A DNA stretch of 39,036 nt from an uncultured Pelagibacteraceae bacterium (GCA_902619925.1 CACNFY010000010.1:1-39036), one strand, 5' to 3'; positions 26,977 through 34,876 are shown, numbered from the stretch's first letter. Translations and numbers: made by a program. The notes: a model not told the origin generated them from the sequence alone.

Positions 26977-27141
26977 TTTTTTTATATAAATTCCTAAAAA
27001 ACCATTAAACATAGAAACGCTTAAAATTATTAATTGCCCCTTAAAGGAGTAAAAGTTAAATGTAGGATAAAAACTAATTGCAACTGAAAATAATAAATAT
27101 GTTATTATAAATGGTTTGACAAATTTCTTTACAGTTTCCAA
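26971..27141 (-). CDS. Small hydrophobic protein (56 residues) downstream of msrA
   Basis: An open frame of 56 codons fills the whole gap between msrA and the DAO gene. It starts with TTG, overlapping the msrA end by 13 bases, and stops inside the last codons of the convergent DAO gene (6-base overlap). The translation has two hydrophobic helices (PFIITYLLFSVAISFY and GQLIILSVSMFNGFLGIYI) with Lys at both ends (VKKF... and ...IKKL). This pattern fits a small two-span membrane protein coupled to msrA. There is no ATG or GTG start and no family could be recognised, so the call rests on fit, composition and membrane pattern. Confidence 0.5.
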   Translation of the reverse strand: METVKKFVKPFIITYLLFSVAISFYPTFNFYSFKGQLIILSVSMFNGFLGIYIKKL

Positions 27142-27704
27142 ATTCTTTTAAGCACTTCCTCTCTTCCACAGCCTTTTTTATACATTAAGTAATTTAGCAA
27201 GTATTCTTGATAGTAATCTTGATGTTTATCCTCAGCTTTATAAAATATTTCAAATTCTCTTACATAAGTTACAACTCTTTTATTAAATTTATTTTCTATT
27301 TCTGAAATACTTTTTTCAATTTGACTTTTTTCATATGCATTTTGAAAAAATGCTACAGATCTATAACTATAACCTTTGTCACAAAATTGACCAAACGCAT
27401 CGAATGGATCAATATTTATCCAAAAATTTTTTAACAATTCATTATAAGAAATAATATTGTTATTATAAATAATCTCTACAACCTCAAAATGTCCCGTATC
27501 TCCAAAAGTAACTTCTTTATATGTGGGATTAGATGTAGTGCCGCCCGAATAACCAGAAATTACTTCTTTGACACCTTCTAGTTTTTCAAATGATTCTTCC
27601 ATACACCAAAAACATCCACCTGCAAAATAAGCCTTATTTAAATTTTCGGAAAATGCGTAATTAACAGGTAATATTAAAAATAAAACCAACGATATAACTT
27701 TCAT
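27129..27704 (-). CDS. msrA: Peptide methionine sulfoxide reductase A, exported
   Basis: Reduces methionine-S-sulfoxide in oxidised proteins. The active site motif is GGCFWCMEESFEKLEGV, with the nucleophile at C31 and a second Cys at C34. Family segments GYSGGTTSNPTYKEV, GHFEVVEI and NIDPFDAFGQFCDKGYSYRS are present. Unlike cytosolic MsrA, it begins with a signal peptide (MKVISLVLFLILPVNYAFS), so it probably works in the periplasm; its electron donor is not visible here. At 191 residues the length is normal. A possible small membrane protein follows with overlap. Confidence 0.94.
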   Translation of the reverse strand: MKVISLVLFLILPVNYAFSENLNKAYFAGGCFWCMEESFEKLEGVKEVISGYSGGTTSNPTYKEVTFGDTGHFEVVEIIYNNNIISYNELLKNFWINIDPFDAFGQFCDKGYSYRSVAFFQNAYEKSQIEKSISEIENKFNKRVVTYVREFEIFYKAEDKHQDYYQEYLLNYLMYKKGCGREEVLKRIWKL

Positions 27705-27746
27705 TATATCAGATTAGCTAAATTCAGATAATTGTGAATGATATAT

Positions 27747-27776
27747 AAGGTAGCTACCGTTTATAGTAGCTACCTT
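27747..27776 (-). terminator. Hairpin after formate dehydrogenase (possible terminator)
   Basis: AAGGTAGCTAC (27747-27757) and GTAGCTACCTT (27766-27776) are perfect 11-base complements with an 8-base loop. The hairpin lies 12 bases past the fdh stop and before msrA on the same strand. The following bases on the minus strand are ATATAT rather than a long T run, so it may stabilise the fdh mRNA end or act as a weak terminator. Confidence 0.6.
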
Positions 27777-27787
27777 GACTAAATTAA

Positions 27788-28987
27788 TTATGCTTTTTTA
27801 TATTTAGCAGCTTCTTCAGATCCGCTTGTTGCAGAACCCTTACTGTATGAGTGAGCGCCCATACCTGCTAACTGACCATCTTTGACGATTAGATATTGAT
27901 TTCTTATTTCTTTACCATCAAAGAAACACTCTAAAATCTCTCTAACACCATCTGCATACCTTGCTTGAGCTGTTAAAGATGTTCCAGATGTATGTGGTGT
28001 CATTCCATGATTTGGCATACTTCTCCATACATGATCATTTGGAGCTGGTTGAGGAAACCAAACATCTCCTGCATATCCACTTAATTGACCACTCTTCAAT
28101 GCTTTTGCGATTGCATCACGATTGCATATTTTTCCTCTCGCAGTATTAACAATATAAGCTCCTTTTTTCATTTTACTGATCATAGCGTCATCAAACAGGT
28201 TTTCAGTTTCTGGGTGAAGAGGACAATTAATTGTAACTACATCACAAACTTTTACCATTGACTCAACAGTTTCGTGAAATGTTAAATTTAATTCTTTTTC
28301 AACACTTTCTGGCAATCTATGTCTGTCAAAGTAATGTAGGTGAGTATCAAATGGTTTCATTTTTCTTAATGCATCTAAACCAATTCTTCCAGCAGCAACT
28401 GTACCAATATGCATTCCTTCAACATCGTATGATCTTTGAACAGCATCAGCTATATTCCAACCACCTTCGTTAACTATTCTATGTTGATTATGATAATCTC
28501 TTACCATTGATACAATCATCATAACAATATGTTCGGCAACTGATCTTGAGTTACAGAAGGTTACTTCCACGACATCAATTTTATTGTCCATTGCAGCTTG
28601 CAAATCAACATGGTCTGAACCTATACCCGCAGTTATTGCCATTTTAAGATTTTTAGCTTTAGCAATTCTCTCCTTAGTTAAGTAATATGGGAAGAATGGT
28701 TGAGAAATAACAATATCTGCATCAACAATATGTTTATCAGCTTCACATCCATCTCCATCTTTACTATTTGTTACTATAAGCTTGTGTCCATTGCTTTCTA
28801 AAAATTTCCTTAAACCAAGTTCACCTGATACACAGCCTAGCAATTGTCCTGGAGTATAATCTCTACCTTTTGGTGATGGCAAAGTCATTCCGTCAGGATA
28901 TTTTTCAATTTTAGGTAATTGCGAAAGTGGATAAGATTTCGGCATTCCACCTTTTGGGTCGTCATACAATATACAAAGTACTTTCAT
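27788..28987 (-). CDS. fdh: NAD-dependent formate dehydrogenase
   Basis: Soluble, metal-free formate dehydrogenase of the D-2-hydroxyacid dehydrogenase superfamily (formate + NAD+ to CO2 + NADH). The 399-residue protein matches the Pseudomonas/plant type: substrate loop ISQPFFPYYLT, GIGSDHVDLQAAM, NAD fold HIGTVAAGRIG, the NAD-selecting Asp in LHYFDRHRLPESVEKEL, catalytic Arg in VNTARGKICNRDAI and His in MTPHTSGTSLTAQARYADG. It is monocistronic, with its own promoter and a strong AAGGAG ribosome-binding site 9 bases before the ATG. It would draw energy from formate produced by one-carbon metabolism. Confidence 0.95.
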   Translation of the reverse strand: MKVLCILYDDPKGGMPKSYPLSQLPKIEKYPDGMTLPSPKGRDYTPGQLLGCVSGELGLRKFLESNGHKLIVTNSKDGDGCEADKHIVDADIVISQPFFPYYLTKERIAKAKNLKMAITAGIGSDHVDLQAAMDNKIDVVEVTFCNSRSVAEHIVMMIVSMVRDYHNQHRIVNEGGWNIADAVQRSYDVEGMHIGTVAAGRIGLDALRKMKPFDTHLHYFDRHRLPESVEKELNLTFHETVESMVKVCDVVTINCPLHPETENLFDDAMISKMKKGAYIVNTARGKICNRDAIAKALKSGQLSGYAGDVWFPQPAPNDHVWRSMPNHGMTPHTSGTSLTAQARYADGVREILECFFDGKEIRNQYLIVKDGQLAGMGAHSYSKGSATSGSEEAAKYKKA

Positions 28988-28996
28988 TTTATTTCT

Positions 28997-29072
28997 CTCC
29001 TTCTCTATAAATTCTTATGAAATCTACTGTCTTATTTATAATAAAGTCTAGCATATTAAAGCATCTCTGCAA
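28997..29072 (-). promoter_or_regulatory. Promoter and ribosome-binding site of formate dehydrogenase
   Basis: On the minus strand TTGCAG (29067-29072) and TAGACT (29045-29050) form a -35/-10 pair with a 16-base spacer, each sharing four of six bases with the sigma-70 consensus. Transcription would begin near 29038. A strong AAGGAG (28997-29002) precedes the ATG by 9 bases, unusual in a window where most genes lack a clear Shine-Dalgarno sequence. Confidence 0.45.
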
Positions 29073-29096
29073 ATAATATTTAGTTTCATTATAATT

Positions 29097-29564
29097 TTAT
29101 TTTTTTGGGTATTGTTTCTTAATAATAAATCTGTTTAGAACTACTCCAAAGAACAACACTATAACACTTCCAATAATAATTGGGCTGATTATATAGTCAA
29201 ATGACGCAGAACCCAGTATAACAATTATAGGATTTCCTCCGGCTGGAGGATGAGTAACAGACATAAATATCATTAAAGACACCCCAATTCCAACCGCTAA
29301 AGGTATCATTATAAAAATAGGTAGTGGTATAAAATTTACAAAAATAACACCAACAATAGATGTCAATAAATGACCAAAAAATATATTTTTTGGTTGAGCA
29401 AACTGACTTTCTGGATAGCCAAAAAGTAAAACCATTGTTGAACCAAATGATGCTATTAAAAAAATACCGTATTCAGTTTTGTAAGTTAATAATGTTAGAA
29501 ACCCAATTGTTATGATTGAAAATATCCCAGCGATAAAAGCTTTTTTAGTTTCTAACTTTTTCAT
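29097..29564 (-). CDS. HPP family membrane protein
   Basis: 155 residues with four or five membrane helices. The two family marks are present: PESQFAQPKNIFFGHLLTSIVG and the naming motif in MSVTHPPAGGNPIIVILG. HPP proteins are linked to nitrite transport in plants and cyanobacteria, but most bacterial members are uncharacterised. It is a single gene facing away from the ABC operon across a 208-base gap and stops about 60 bases before the likely fdh start site. There is no sign of a fused CBS domain, which some members carry. Confidence 0.84.
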   Translation of the reverse strand: MKKLETKKAFIAGIFSIITIGFLTLLTYKTEYGIFLIASFGSTMVLLFGYPESQFAQPKNIFFGHLLTSIVGVIFVNFIPLPIFIMIPLAVGIGVSLMIFMSVTHPPAGGNPIIVILGSASFDYIISPIIIGSVIVLFFGVVLNRFIIKKQYPKK

Positions 29565-29699
29565 AGATTTATAAATACACTTATTACAATCAATAAAAAT
29601 TTGATAACAAATTAAAATAGTTAATTACAATCTATAATTGATATTTTTCTTGCTTGAGTTGTATATCAGAATTAATTTTAGAATGTTTTTAAGAAATAT

Positions 29700-29768
29700 T
29701 TGCACTAATTTAAGCAATGTGATTTAATCATATCAACTAAGAATGTTTAACATACTTAAAAAGGGAGG
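29700..29768 (+). promoter_or_regulatory. Likely promoter and RBS of the ABC transporter operon
   Basis: In the 208-base gap before the binding-protein gene, TTGCAC (29700-29705) and TTTAAT (29723-29728) are 17 bases apart and could serve as -35/-10, giving a leader of about 40 bases. GGGAGG (29763-29768) precedes the ATG at 29773 and is one of the strongest ribosome-binding sites here. An inverted TTGC/GCAA pair (29700-29703, 29714-29717) overlaps the -35 and could be an operator half-site pair. The rest of the gap shows nothing clear. Confidence 0.4.
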
Positions 29769-29772
29769 AAAA

Positions 29773-31110
29773 ATGTTAGCAAGAATGTTTAAAAAGCTAG
29801 CTTCTACTCTTACAGTAGTTGTAGCTTTAATTTCTTCATTCGCTATACCTCAAACTGCAAATAGTGCAGAAACTCAATACTTTCCAATTGCAAGTAGTCG
29901 TGTAGGACCTTACTCTGCTATGGGAACAGGTTATTATGGTGCGCAAATTGATTACTTGAACTATGTCAATATGACTGGTGGAGTAAATGGTGTCATGCTT
30001 ACTTGGCAGGAATGCGAAACTGAGTATAACGCAGTTAAAACAGTTGAGTGTTATCAGCGATTATTAGAAAAAGATGGTCAAAGAATTGTAGTCTTTGATA
30101 CTTTAGGAACGCCAGGAGCATACGCAGTAATTAACCGTATGGCAAAAGACAATGTTGTTTTAGCTCAATATGGTTATGGAAGAACCGACGGTGCTGATGG
30201 AAGAGTATGGCCTTGGGTATTCAATGCTGCAAGTCACTATTGGTCACAAATCGCAGTTAAATTAAAATTTATGGCTGAAATCGAAGGCGGTATCGATAAG
30301 ATGAAAGGTAAAAAAATCGTTCACTTACACATTGACTCTGCTTACGGAAGAGAGCCGCTACCAGCAATGAGAAAAATTTGCGCTGACTGGGGAACGGAGT
30401 TAGTAGAGATTTCAATTCCACCTCCAGGACTAGAGCAACAATCTCAGTGGCTGCAAATCAGAAAAGAGAAACCTGACTGGGTAACTTTCTGGGGTGCAGG
30501 TTCTGGTATGAACTCAACAGCAATGACTAACGCTGCTAGAATTAATTTTCCTAGAGATCGTATGATGTATGTAACTTTTGGAGCAGCCGAGGAGGATATG
30601 TATCCTGCTGGTGATGCAGCAATAGGAACATACGCAGTAGCAAATGCTTTACCAGGTGAGTATCCACTTGTTAAAGACATTAAAGCTAAAGTGTATGGTG
30701 CTGGAAAGGGAAACTTAGCAGATGAAAGTAGAATTGGTTCAGTATATTGGAATAGAGGACTAGGTGCTGCTGTTATGTGGATTGAGGGTTTAAGAAACGC
30801 TCAAAAAATGCATAACAAAGTTGGTAAAGCAGTAAATGGTGCTGAGTTTAGAGATGGTTATGAAGCAATTAACATGACTGAAGCTAGAATGAAAGAGCTA
30901 GGTGTTGACGGAATGTTAGCTCCATTTGCTATTTCATGTGCGAACCATGAAGGTGCTGGTAAATTTGCTGTAATGCAATGGGATGGTGAGAAATTCAATC
31001 AAGTAACTGGTTGGGAAGCTCCATTGGACCCTGCATTTATTAGAGGACTAGTAGAAACTTCTGCGGCTAAATTTGCTAAAGAAAACAACATAACACCTAA
31101 GAAGTGTTAA
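29773..31110 (+). CDS. Branched-chain-amino-acid-type ABC transporter substrate-binding protein
   Basis: A 445-residue periplasmic binding protein of the Leu/Ile/Val-type (type I fold). A signal peptide runs from MLARMFKKLASTLTVVVALIS to about ANSA, and the mature chain begins ETQYFPIASSRVGPYSAMGTG. The start used follows GGGAGG; a longer frame from an ATG 30 bases upstream has no such site. Segments such as GYGRTDGADGRVWPWVFN, HLHIDSAYGREPLPAMR and VSCANHEGAGK-like endings resemble, as I recall, binding proteins encoded next to AMP-forming acyl-CoA ligases in other proteobacteria, so the ligand may be a carboxylate and not leucine. Its better codons and strong RBS suggest high expression. 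Confidence 0.87.
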   Translation: MLARMFKKLASTLTVVVALISSFAIPQTANSAETQYFPIASSRVGPYSAMGTGYYGAQIDYLNYVNMTGGVNGVMLTWQECETEYNAVKTVECYQRLLEKDGQRIVVFDTLGTPGAYAVINRMAKDNVVLAQYGYGRTDGADGRVWPWVFNAASHYWSQIAVKLKFMAEIEGGIDKMKGKKIVHLHIDSAYGREPLPAMRKICADWGTELVEISIPPPGLEQQSQWLQIRKEKPDWVTFWGAGSGMNSTAMTNAARINFPRDRMMYVTFGAAEEDMYPAGDAAIGTYAVANALPGEYPLVKDIKAKVYGAGKGNLADESRIGSVYWNRGLGAAVMWIEGLRNAQKMHNKVGKAVNGAEFRDGYEAINMTEARMKELGVDGMLAPFAISCANHEGAGKFAVMQWDGEKFNQVTGWEAPLDPAFIRGLVETSAAKFAKENNITPKKC

Positions 31111-31131
31111 GGTTGACCTTAATATAAAATT

Positions 31132-31192
31132 ATATTGGGGGAGAAAAAATGTTTTTGAATTTTTCAAAAATTTTTATAAACTCCCCCAATAT
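31132..31192 (+). promoter_or_regulatory. Intercistronic hairpin between binding protein and ATPase genes
   Basis: ATATTGGGGGAG (31132-31143) and CTCCCCCAATAT (31181-31192) are perfect 12-base complements around a 37-base A/T-rich loop. No T-tract follows, so it is not a classical terminator. Its place, between a highly expressed binding-protein gene and the membrane-subunit genes, fits an RNA-stabilising or partial-termination element that lowers downstream expression. Confidence 0.7.
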
Positions 31193-31230
31193 TAAATTCT
31201 AAATTATTATACTAGAGGGATATAAAATTT

Positions 31231-32052
31231 ATGAGTTCTGTATCTGGAAACATTTTAGAACTTAAAAATGTCAAAGTTGTTTACGATAACGTTATTTTAG
31301 CTTTGCACGATGTAACTCTTAATGTGCCTAAGGGAAAAATAGTTGCTTTATTAGGTGGTAATGGAGCTGGAAAAAGCACAACTTTAAAATCAATATCTAC
31401 AATGTTAGCTTCTGAACGTGGAAAAGTTACAGGTGGTACTATCAATTATGATGGAAACGCTATTGAAAAACAAAACCCTTCACAAATGGTTAATATGGGA
31501 ATGGTTCAGGTTTTAGAGGGTAGAAGATGTTTTGGACATTTGACTGTAGAAGAAAATATTATAAGTGGTGCGTATTCAAGAAAATTATCAAGAGGAGATA
31601 TAAATCAAGAATTAGAGAAAATTTATGGATATTTTATAAGACTTAAAGAAAGAAGAAAAAGTCAAGCAGGTTTTACTTCAGGCGGAGAACAGCAAATGAT
31701 AGCAGTTGCTAGGGCGATGATGGCAAAACCAAAAATGTTATTGTTAGATGAGCCATCAATGGGACTAGCACCACAGCTTGTTGCTGAAATATTTAATATT
31801 GTAAAGGAATTAAATGAAAAGGAAGGTGTAAGTGTTTTGCTTGCTGAACAAAATACAAACGTTGCATTAAAAAACTCTGATCATGGTTATATTATAGAAA
31901 CAGGAAAAGTGATGTTAGAGGGTACAGCAAAAAGCCTACTTAATGATGATAAAGTAAAAGAATTATATTTAGGTATTTCTAAAGAAGGAAGAAAAAACTT
32001 TAGAGATGTGCTTAAAGAAGAAGGAAAAAAGAAGAAAAAAAAGGTTAATTAA
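31231..32052 (+). CDS. livF: ABC transporter ATP-binding protein, LivF type
   Basis: 273-residue cytoplasmic ATPase. It contains Walker A GGNGAGKST, the LivF-typical Q-loop region MVQVLEGRRCFGHLTVEENI, a signature degenerate to TSGGEQQMIAVARAMM, Walker B MLLLDEPSMGLAP, and the switch region VLLAEQNTNVAL with Gln where many ATPases have His, which is normal for LivF. The C-terminus carries an extra basic tail (FRDVLKEEGKKKKKKVN) beyond the usual end near YLG. It shares TAATG with livG. The liv symbol marks the family only; the substrate is not known. Confidence 0.9.
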   Translation: MSSVSGNILELKNVKVVYDNVILALHDVTLNVPKGKIVALLGGNGAGKSTTLKSISTMLASERGKVTGGTINYDGNAIEKQNPSQMVNMGMVQVLEGRRCFGHLTVEENIISGAYSRKLSRGDINQELEKIYGYFIRLKERRKSQAGFTSGGEQQMIAVARAMMAKPKMLLLDEPSMGLAPQLVAEIFNIVKELNEKEGVSVLLAEQNTNVALKNSDHGYIIETGKVMLEGTAKSLLNDDKVKELYLGISKEGRKNFRDVLKEEGKKKKKKVN

Positions 32053-32843
32053 TGACTGAAAGAAATTTTCCAATTGGAGGACCAGTTTTAGAGGTAAAAA
32101 ATATTTCTTTAAGTTTCGGTGGTGTAAAAGCTATTACAGATACGTCATTTAATGTTTTAGAACATGAAATAAGAGCAATCATTGGACCAAATGGGGCAGG
32201 AAAAAGCTCAATGTTAAACTGTATTAATGGTATCTATAAACCTCAAGTCGGGTCTGTTACTTACAAAGGAGAAGAAATTAAAAAAGTTACCCCAAATATC
32301 ATGGCACAAAAGGGAATATCGAGAACATTTCAAAACTTGGCTTTGTTTAAAAGAATGTCAGTTTTGGATAATATACTAGTTGGACGAAAACTCCATACAA
32401 CCTCAAACTTTATGGAGGTAGCATTACAACTACCTAAAGCAAAAAGAGAAGAAAAAGTTAATAGGGACAGGTGTGAGGAGATAGTGGAATTTTTAGAAAT
32501 CGAGGATATTAAGAATACACCAGTAGGAAAGTTACCATATGGTTTACAAAAAAAGGTAGAACTTGGAAGAGCTTTGGCAACAGATGCAAATTTAATATTA
32601 TTAGATGAACCTATGGCCGGTATGAATGTAGAAGAGAAAAGAGAAATGTGTAGATTTATTCTTAAAGTAAATGACGAAATAGGAACTACAATGGTTTTGA
32701 TTGAACATGATATGGGAGTAGTAATGGATATATCAGACAGAGTTGTAGTATTGGATTACGGTAAAGTTATTGGTGACGGAACACCAGATGAGGTAAGAGC
32801 TAATCAAAGAGTTATCGATGCATATTTAGGAGTAGAACATTAG
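32052..32843 (+). CDS. livG: ABC transporter ATP-binding protein, LivG type
   Basis: 263-residue ATPase partner of the preceding LivF-type subunit. It has Walker A GPNGAGKSS, the LivG-type Q-loop GISRTFQNLALFKRMSVLDNILVG, a divergent signature segment LPYGLQKKVELGRALA, Walker B LILLDEPMAGMN, switch His in VLIEHDMGVVM, and the ending VIDAYLGVEH. The length is normal. It overlaps livF by one base and is followed 2 bases later by the first permease gene. Confidence 0.91.
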   Translation: MTERNFPIGGPVLEVKNISLSFGGVKAITDTSFNVLEHEIRAIIGPNGAGKSSMLNCINGIYKPQVGSVTYKGEEIKKVTPNIMAQKGISRTFQNLALFKRMSVLDNILVGRKLHTTSNFMEVALQLPKAKREEKVNRDRCEEIVEFLEIEDIKNTPVGKLPYGLQKKVELGRALATDANLILLDEPMAGMNVEEKREMCRFILKVNDEIGTTMVLIEHDMGVVMDISDRVVVLDYGKVIGDGTPDEVRANQRVIDAYLGVEH

Positions 32844-32845
32844 TT

Positions 32846-33754
32846 ATGGCGGATCAAATATTATTTTTTATTGAAGTTGTAGTTGGAGGCTTGCTTGCAG
32901 GAACGATGTATTCTCTTGTGGCTTTAGGGTTTGTTTTAATCTACAAAGCTTCAGCTACATTTAACTTTTCTCAAGGAGCCATGGTATTCTTTGCGGTTCT
33001 TGCATTCGTTGGTTTTATGCAAGATTTTAATGTACCATTTGTTTTAGCGTTCTTTTTAGCGGTGTTCTTAATGATAATCGTAGGTTTATGCACTGAAAGA
33101 TTAGTTTTAAGACCTTTAATGAACCAGAGCGAGGATACTTTGCTTATGGCAACTATAGGACTAGGTTATGTTTTAGAAGGTCTTGCTCAAGCAATGTGGG
33201 GCGTAGAGGTAAGAAGATTAGATTTAGGGATTAAAGATTTCCCAATTCCATGGATTGCTGATAACTTAAAATTATTTATTAGTGCGATTGACCTAACTGC
33301 TGGAATAGTTGCGTTCGGTATGATTATAGGTCTAACTCTATTATTTAAATATACCAAAATGGGACTTGGTCTAAGAGCAGTGGCAGATGATGCTGGTGCA
33401 GCAAGTTCAATTGGAATTCCTTTAAAACATATAATGCTTCTTGTATGGTCAGCAGCTGGTGTAGTTGCTTTAGTAGCAGGAATGATGTGGGGCGCAAGAG
33501 CAGGGGTACAATTTGCGTTAGTTGATCTAGCATTAAAAGCGCTACCTGTACTTATCATTGGTGGGTTTTCTTCAATTCCTGGAGCCATAATTGGTGGTTT
33601 ATTGATTGGTGCTGTTGAAAAAGTTCTAGAAGTATACATTGGACCATTTTTTGGAGGTGCCATTGAGGGGTGGGCACCATACGTATTAGCAATTTTCTTT
33701 TTGTTATATAGACCTGAAGGTTTATTTGGAGAAAAAATTATTAGGAGAGTTTAA
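32846..33754 (+). CDS. livH: ABC transporter permease, LivH type
   Basis: 302-residue inner-membrane permease with about eight helices. Family sequence is clear: VVGGLLAGTMYSLVALGFVLIYKASATFNFSQGAMVFF near the start, the Arg/Asp-rich cytoplasmic loop LGLRAVADDAGAASSIGIPLKHIMLLVWS, which contacts the ATPases, and ALPVLIIGGFSSIPGAIIGGLLIGAVE. The length is normal. It sits between the ATPase pair and the LivM-type permease, 3 bases before the latter. Confidence 0.91.
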   Translation: MADQILFFIEVVVGGLLAGTMYSLVALGFVLIYKASATFNFSQGAMVFFAVLAFVGFMQDFNVPFVLAFFLAVFLMIIVGLCTERLVLRPLMNQSEDTLLMATIGLGYVLEGLAQAMWGVEVRRLDLGIKDFPIPWIADNLKLFISAIDLTAGIVAFGMIIGLTLLFKYTKMGLGLRAVADDAGAASSIGIPLKHIMLLVWSAAGVVALVAGMMWGARAGVQFALVDLALKALPVLIIGGFSSIPGAIIGGLLIGAVEKVLEVYIGPFFGGAIEGWAPYVLAIFFLLYRPEGLFGEKIIRRV

Positions 33755-33757
33755 AAT

Positions 33758-34789
33758 ATGAAGCCAATTTTTATGACATATACAAGAGGTGATCTAATCA
33801 ATCTTGCTATTTTATTAATTGTCGGTGTCGTAATTATTCCTATGACCGTATCATCAGGATACTGGTATACTTCGATATTAATTCCGTGGTTATGTCTAGC
33901 TTTAGCTACGATTGGACAACAAATTATTATGGGATACACAGGTCAACTAGCTCTTGGTGCTGCAGGATTTATGGCAGCGGGCGCATTTGCATGTTTTAAT
34001 CTAATATTAAGAGTTCCGGGTATTCCTTTTGTAGGTGCATTATTGATATCAGGATTAATTGCTGCAGCATTTGGTATATTATTCGGATTACCAAGTTTAA
34101 GAGTAAGGGGAATTTATTTAATGGTTGCAACTCTTGCATCCCAATTTTTTATTATATGGATGATAGATAAATTTGGTTGGTTTAAAAATTATGACTCTTC
34201 AGGAATTATCACTGCCCAAGATATAGTAATTATGGGAAAGCCCTTTACTTCGCCTATTGAAATGTACTTAGTTATTGTTGCCGTGGTAACGCCGATGACA
34301 CTAATTGCAATGAATATGGCAAGAGGAAGTACTGGGAGAAATTGGATGTCAGTAAGAGACATGGATATAGCCGCAGAGTCAATGGGAGTATCATTGCTTA
34401 AAACAAAATTACAAGCTTTTGCAATAAGTTCATTTTATTGTGGTGTTGCTGGAGCTCTTTTTGCATTTACATATTTGAAATCATTAGAACCAGTAGCTTT
34501 TGACATTAAATTATCCTTTAAGGTTCTATTTATGGTTATATTAGGTGGTCTAGGAACAATAAATGGTGCATTTATTGGAGCTGGATTTATCTTATTATTC
34601 CCTGTGTTACTTAATTATATAGGAAACAATGTATTTCACGGGGCAATAGATGCCACAATTATATCAGCAATTGAACAAGTTGTTTTTGGTGTCTTAATGA
34701 TAATATTTATGATTTATGAGCCTCTCGGAATGGCAAAGTTATGGGAAACTATAAAGATTAAAATTGCTGGACTGTTTTCAAAAAAATAA
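33758..34789 (+). CDS. livM: ABC transporter permease, LivM type
   Basis: 343-residue permease completing the transporter. Marks are LATIGQQIIMGYTGQLALGAAGFMAAGAFA, GLPSLRVRGIYLMVATLASQFF, the coupling loop RDMDIAAESMGVSLLKTKLQAFAISSFYCGVAGAL and VILGGLGTINGAFIGAGFI. A short cytoplasmic tail ends in LFSKK. A 28-codon ORF starts on the base after its stop. The gene order SBP-F-G-H-M differs from the E. coli order K-H-M-G-F. Confidence 0.91.
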   Translation: MKPIFMTYTRGDLINLAILLIVGVVIIPMTVSSGYWYTSILIPWLCLALATIGQQIIMGYTGQLALGAAGFMAAGAFACFNLILRVPGIPFVGALLISGLIAAAFGILFGLPSLRVRGIYLMVATLASQFFIIWMIDKFGWFKNYDSSGIITAQDIVIMGKPFTSPIEMYLVIVAVVTPMTLIAMNMARGSTGRNWMSVRDMDIAAESMGVSLLKTKLQAFAISSFYCGVAGALFAFTYLKSLEPVAFDIKLSFKVLFMVILGGLGTINGAFIGAGFILLFPVLLNYIGNNVFHGAIDATIISAIEQVVFGVLMIIFMIYEPLGMAKLWETIKIKIAGLFSKK

Positions 34790-34876
34790 ATGAATAGAAG
34801 AACAAGACTTATTTTAGCGCTTATACTAGGTATTGGTATTGGTCTTATGGTAAAAAATAATTTTATTATAGGTTAA
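34790..34876 (+). CDS. Possible 28-residue membrane microprotein after livM
   Basis: ATG follows the livM stop directly (TAAATG) and opens a 28-codon frame. It encodes a basic N-terminus (MNRRTR), one hydrophobic span with a glycine pattern (LILALILGIGIGLMV) and a short tail (KNNFIIG). The positive-inside pattern and tight coupling suggest a real single-span peptide, perhaps associated with the transporter. It is very short and overlaps the convergent Fe-S scaffold gene by 11 bases. Chance cannot be excluded. Confidence 0.45.
   Translation: MNRRTRLILALILGIGIGLMVKNNFIIG

Noticed and set aside
26971..27141. Reading the 26977-27128 gap as empty
   Set aside because: The minus-strand frame is open throughout, hydrophobic in two blocks and framed by small overlaps, so it is listed as a possible gene.
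29633..29638. Perfect TATAAT in the gap before the ABC operon
   Set aside because: No acceptable -35 lies 16-18 bases upstream, and it would give a leader of over 120 bases; the pair at 29700/29723 fits better. Kept as a possible second promoter only.
33187..33663. 158-codon open frame antisense to livH
   Set aside because: It mirrors the permease codons, has low-complexity Ala/Pro/Ile composition and no ribosome-binding site; the livH frame is a clear family match.
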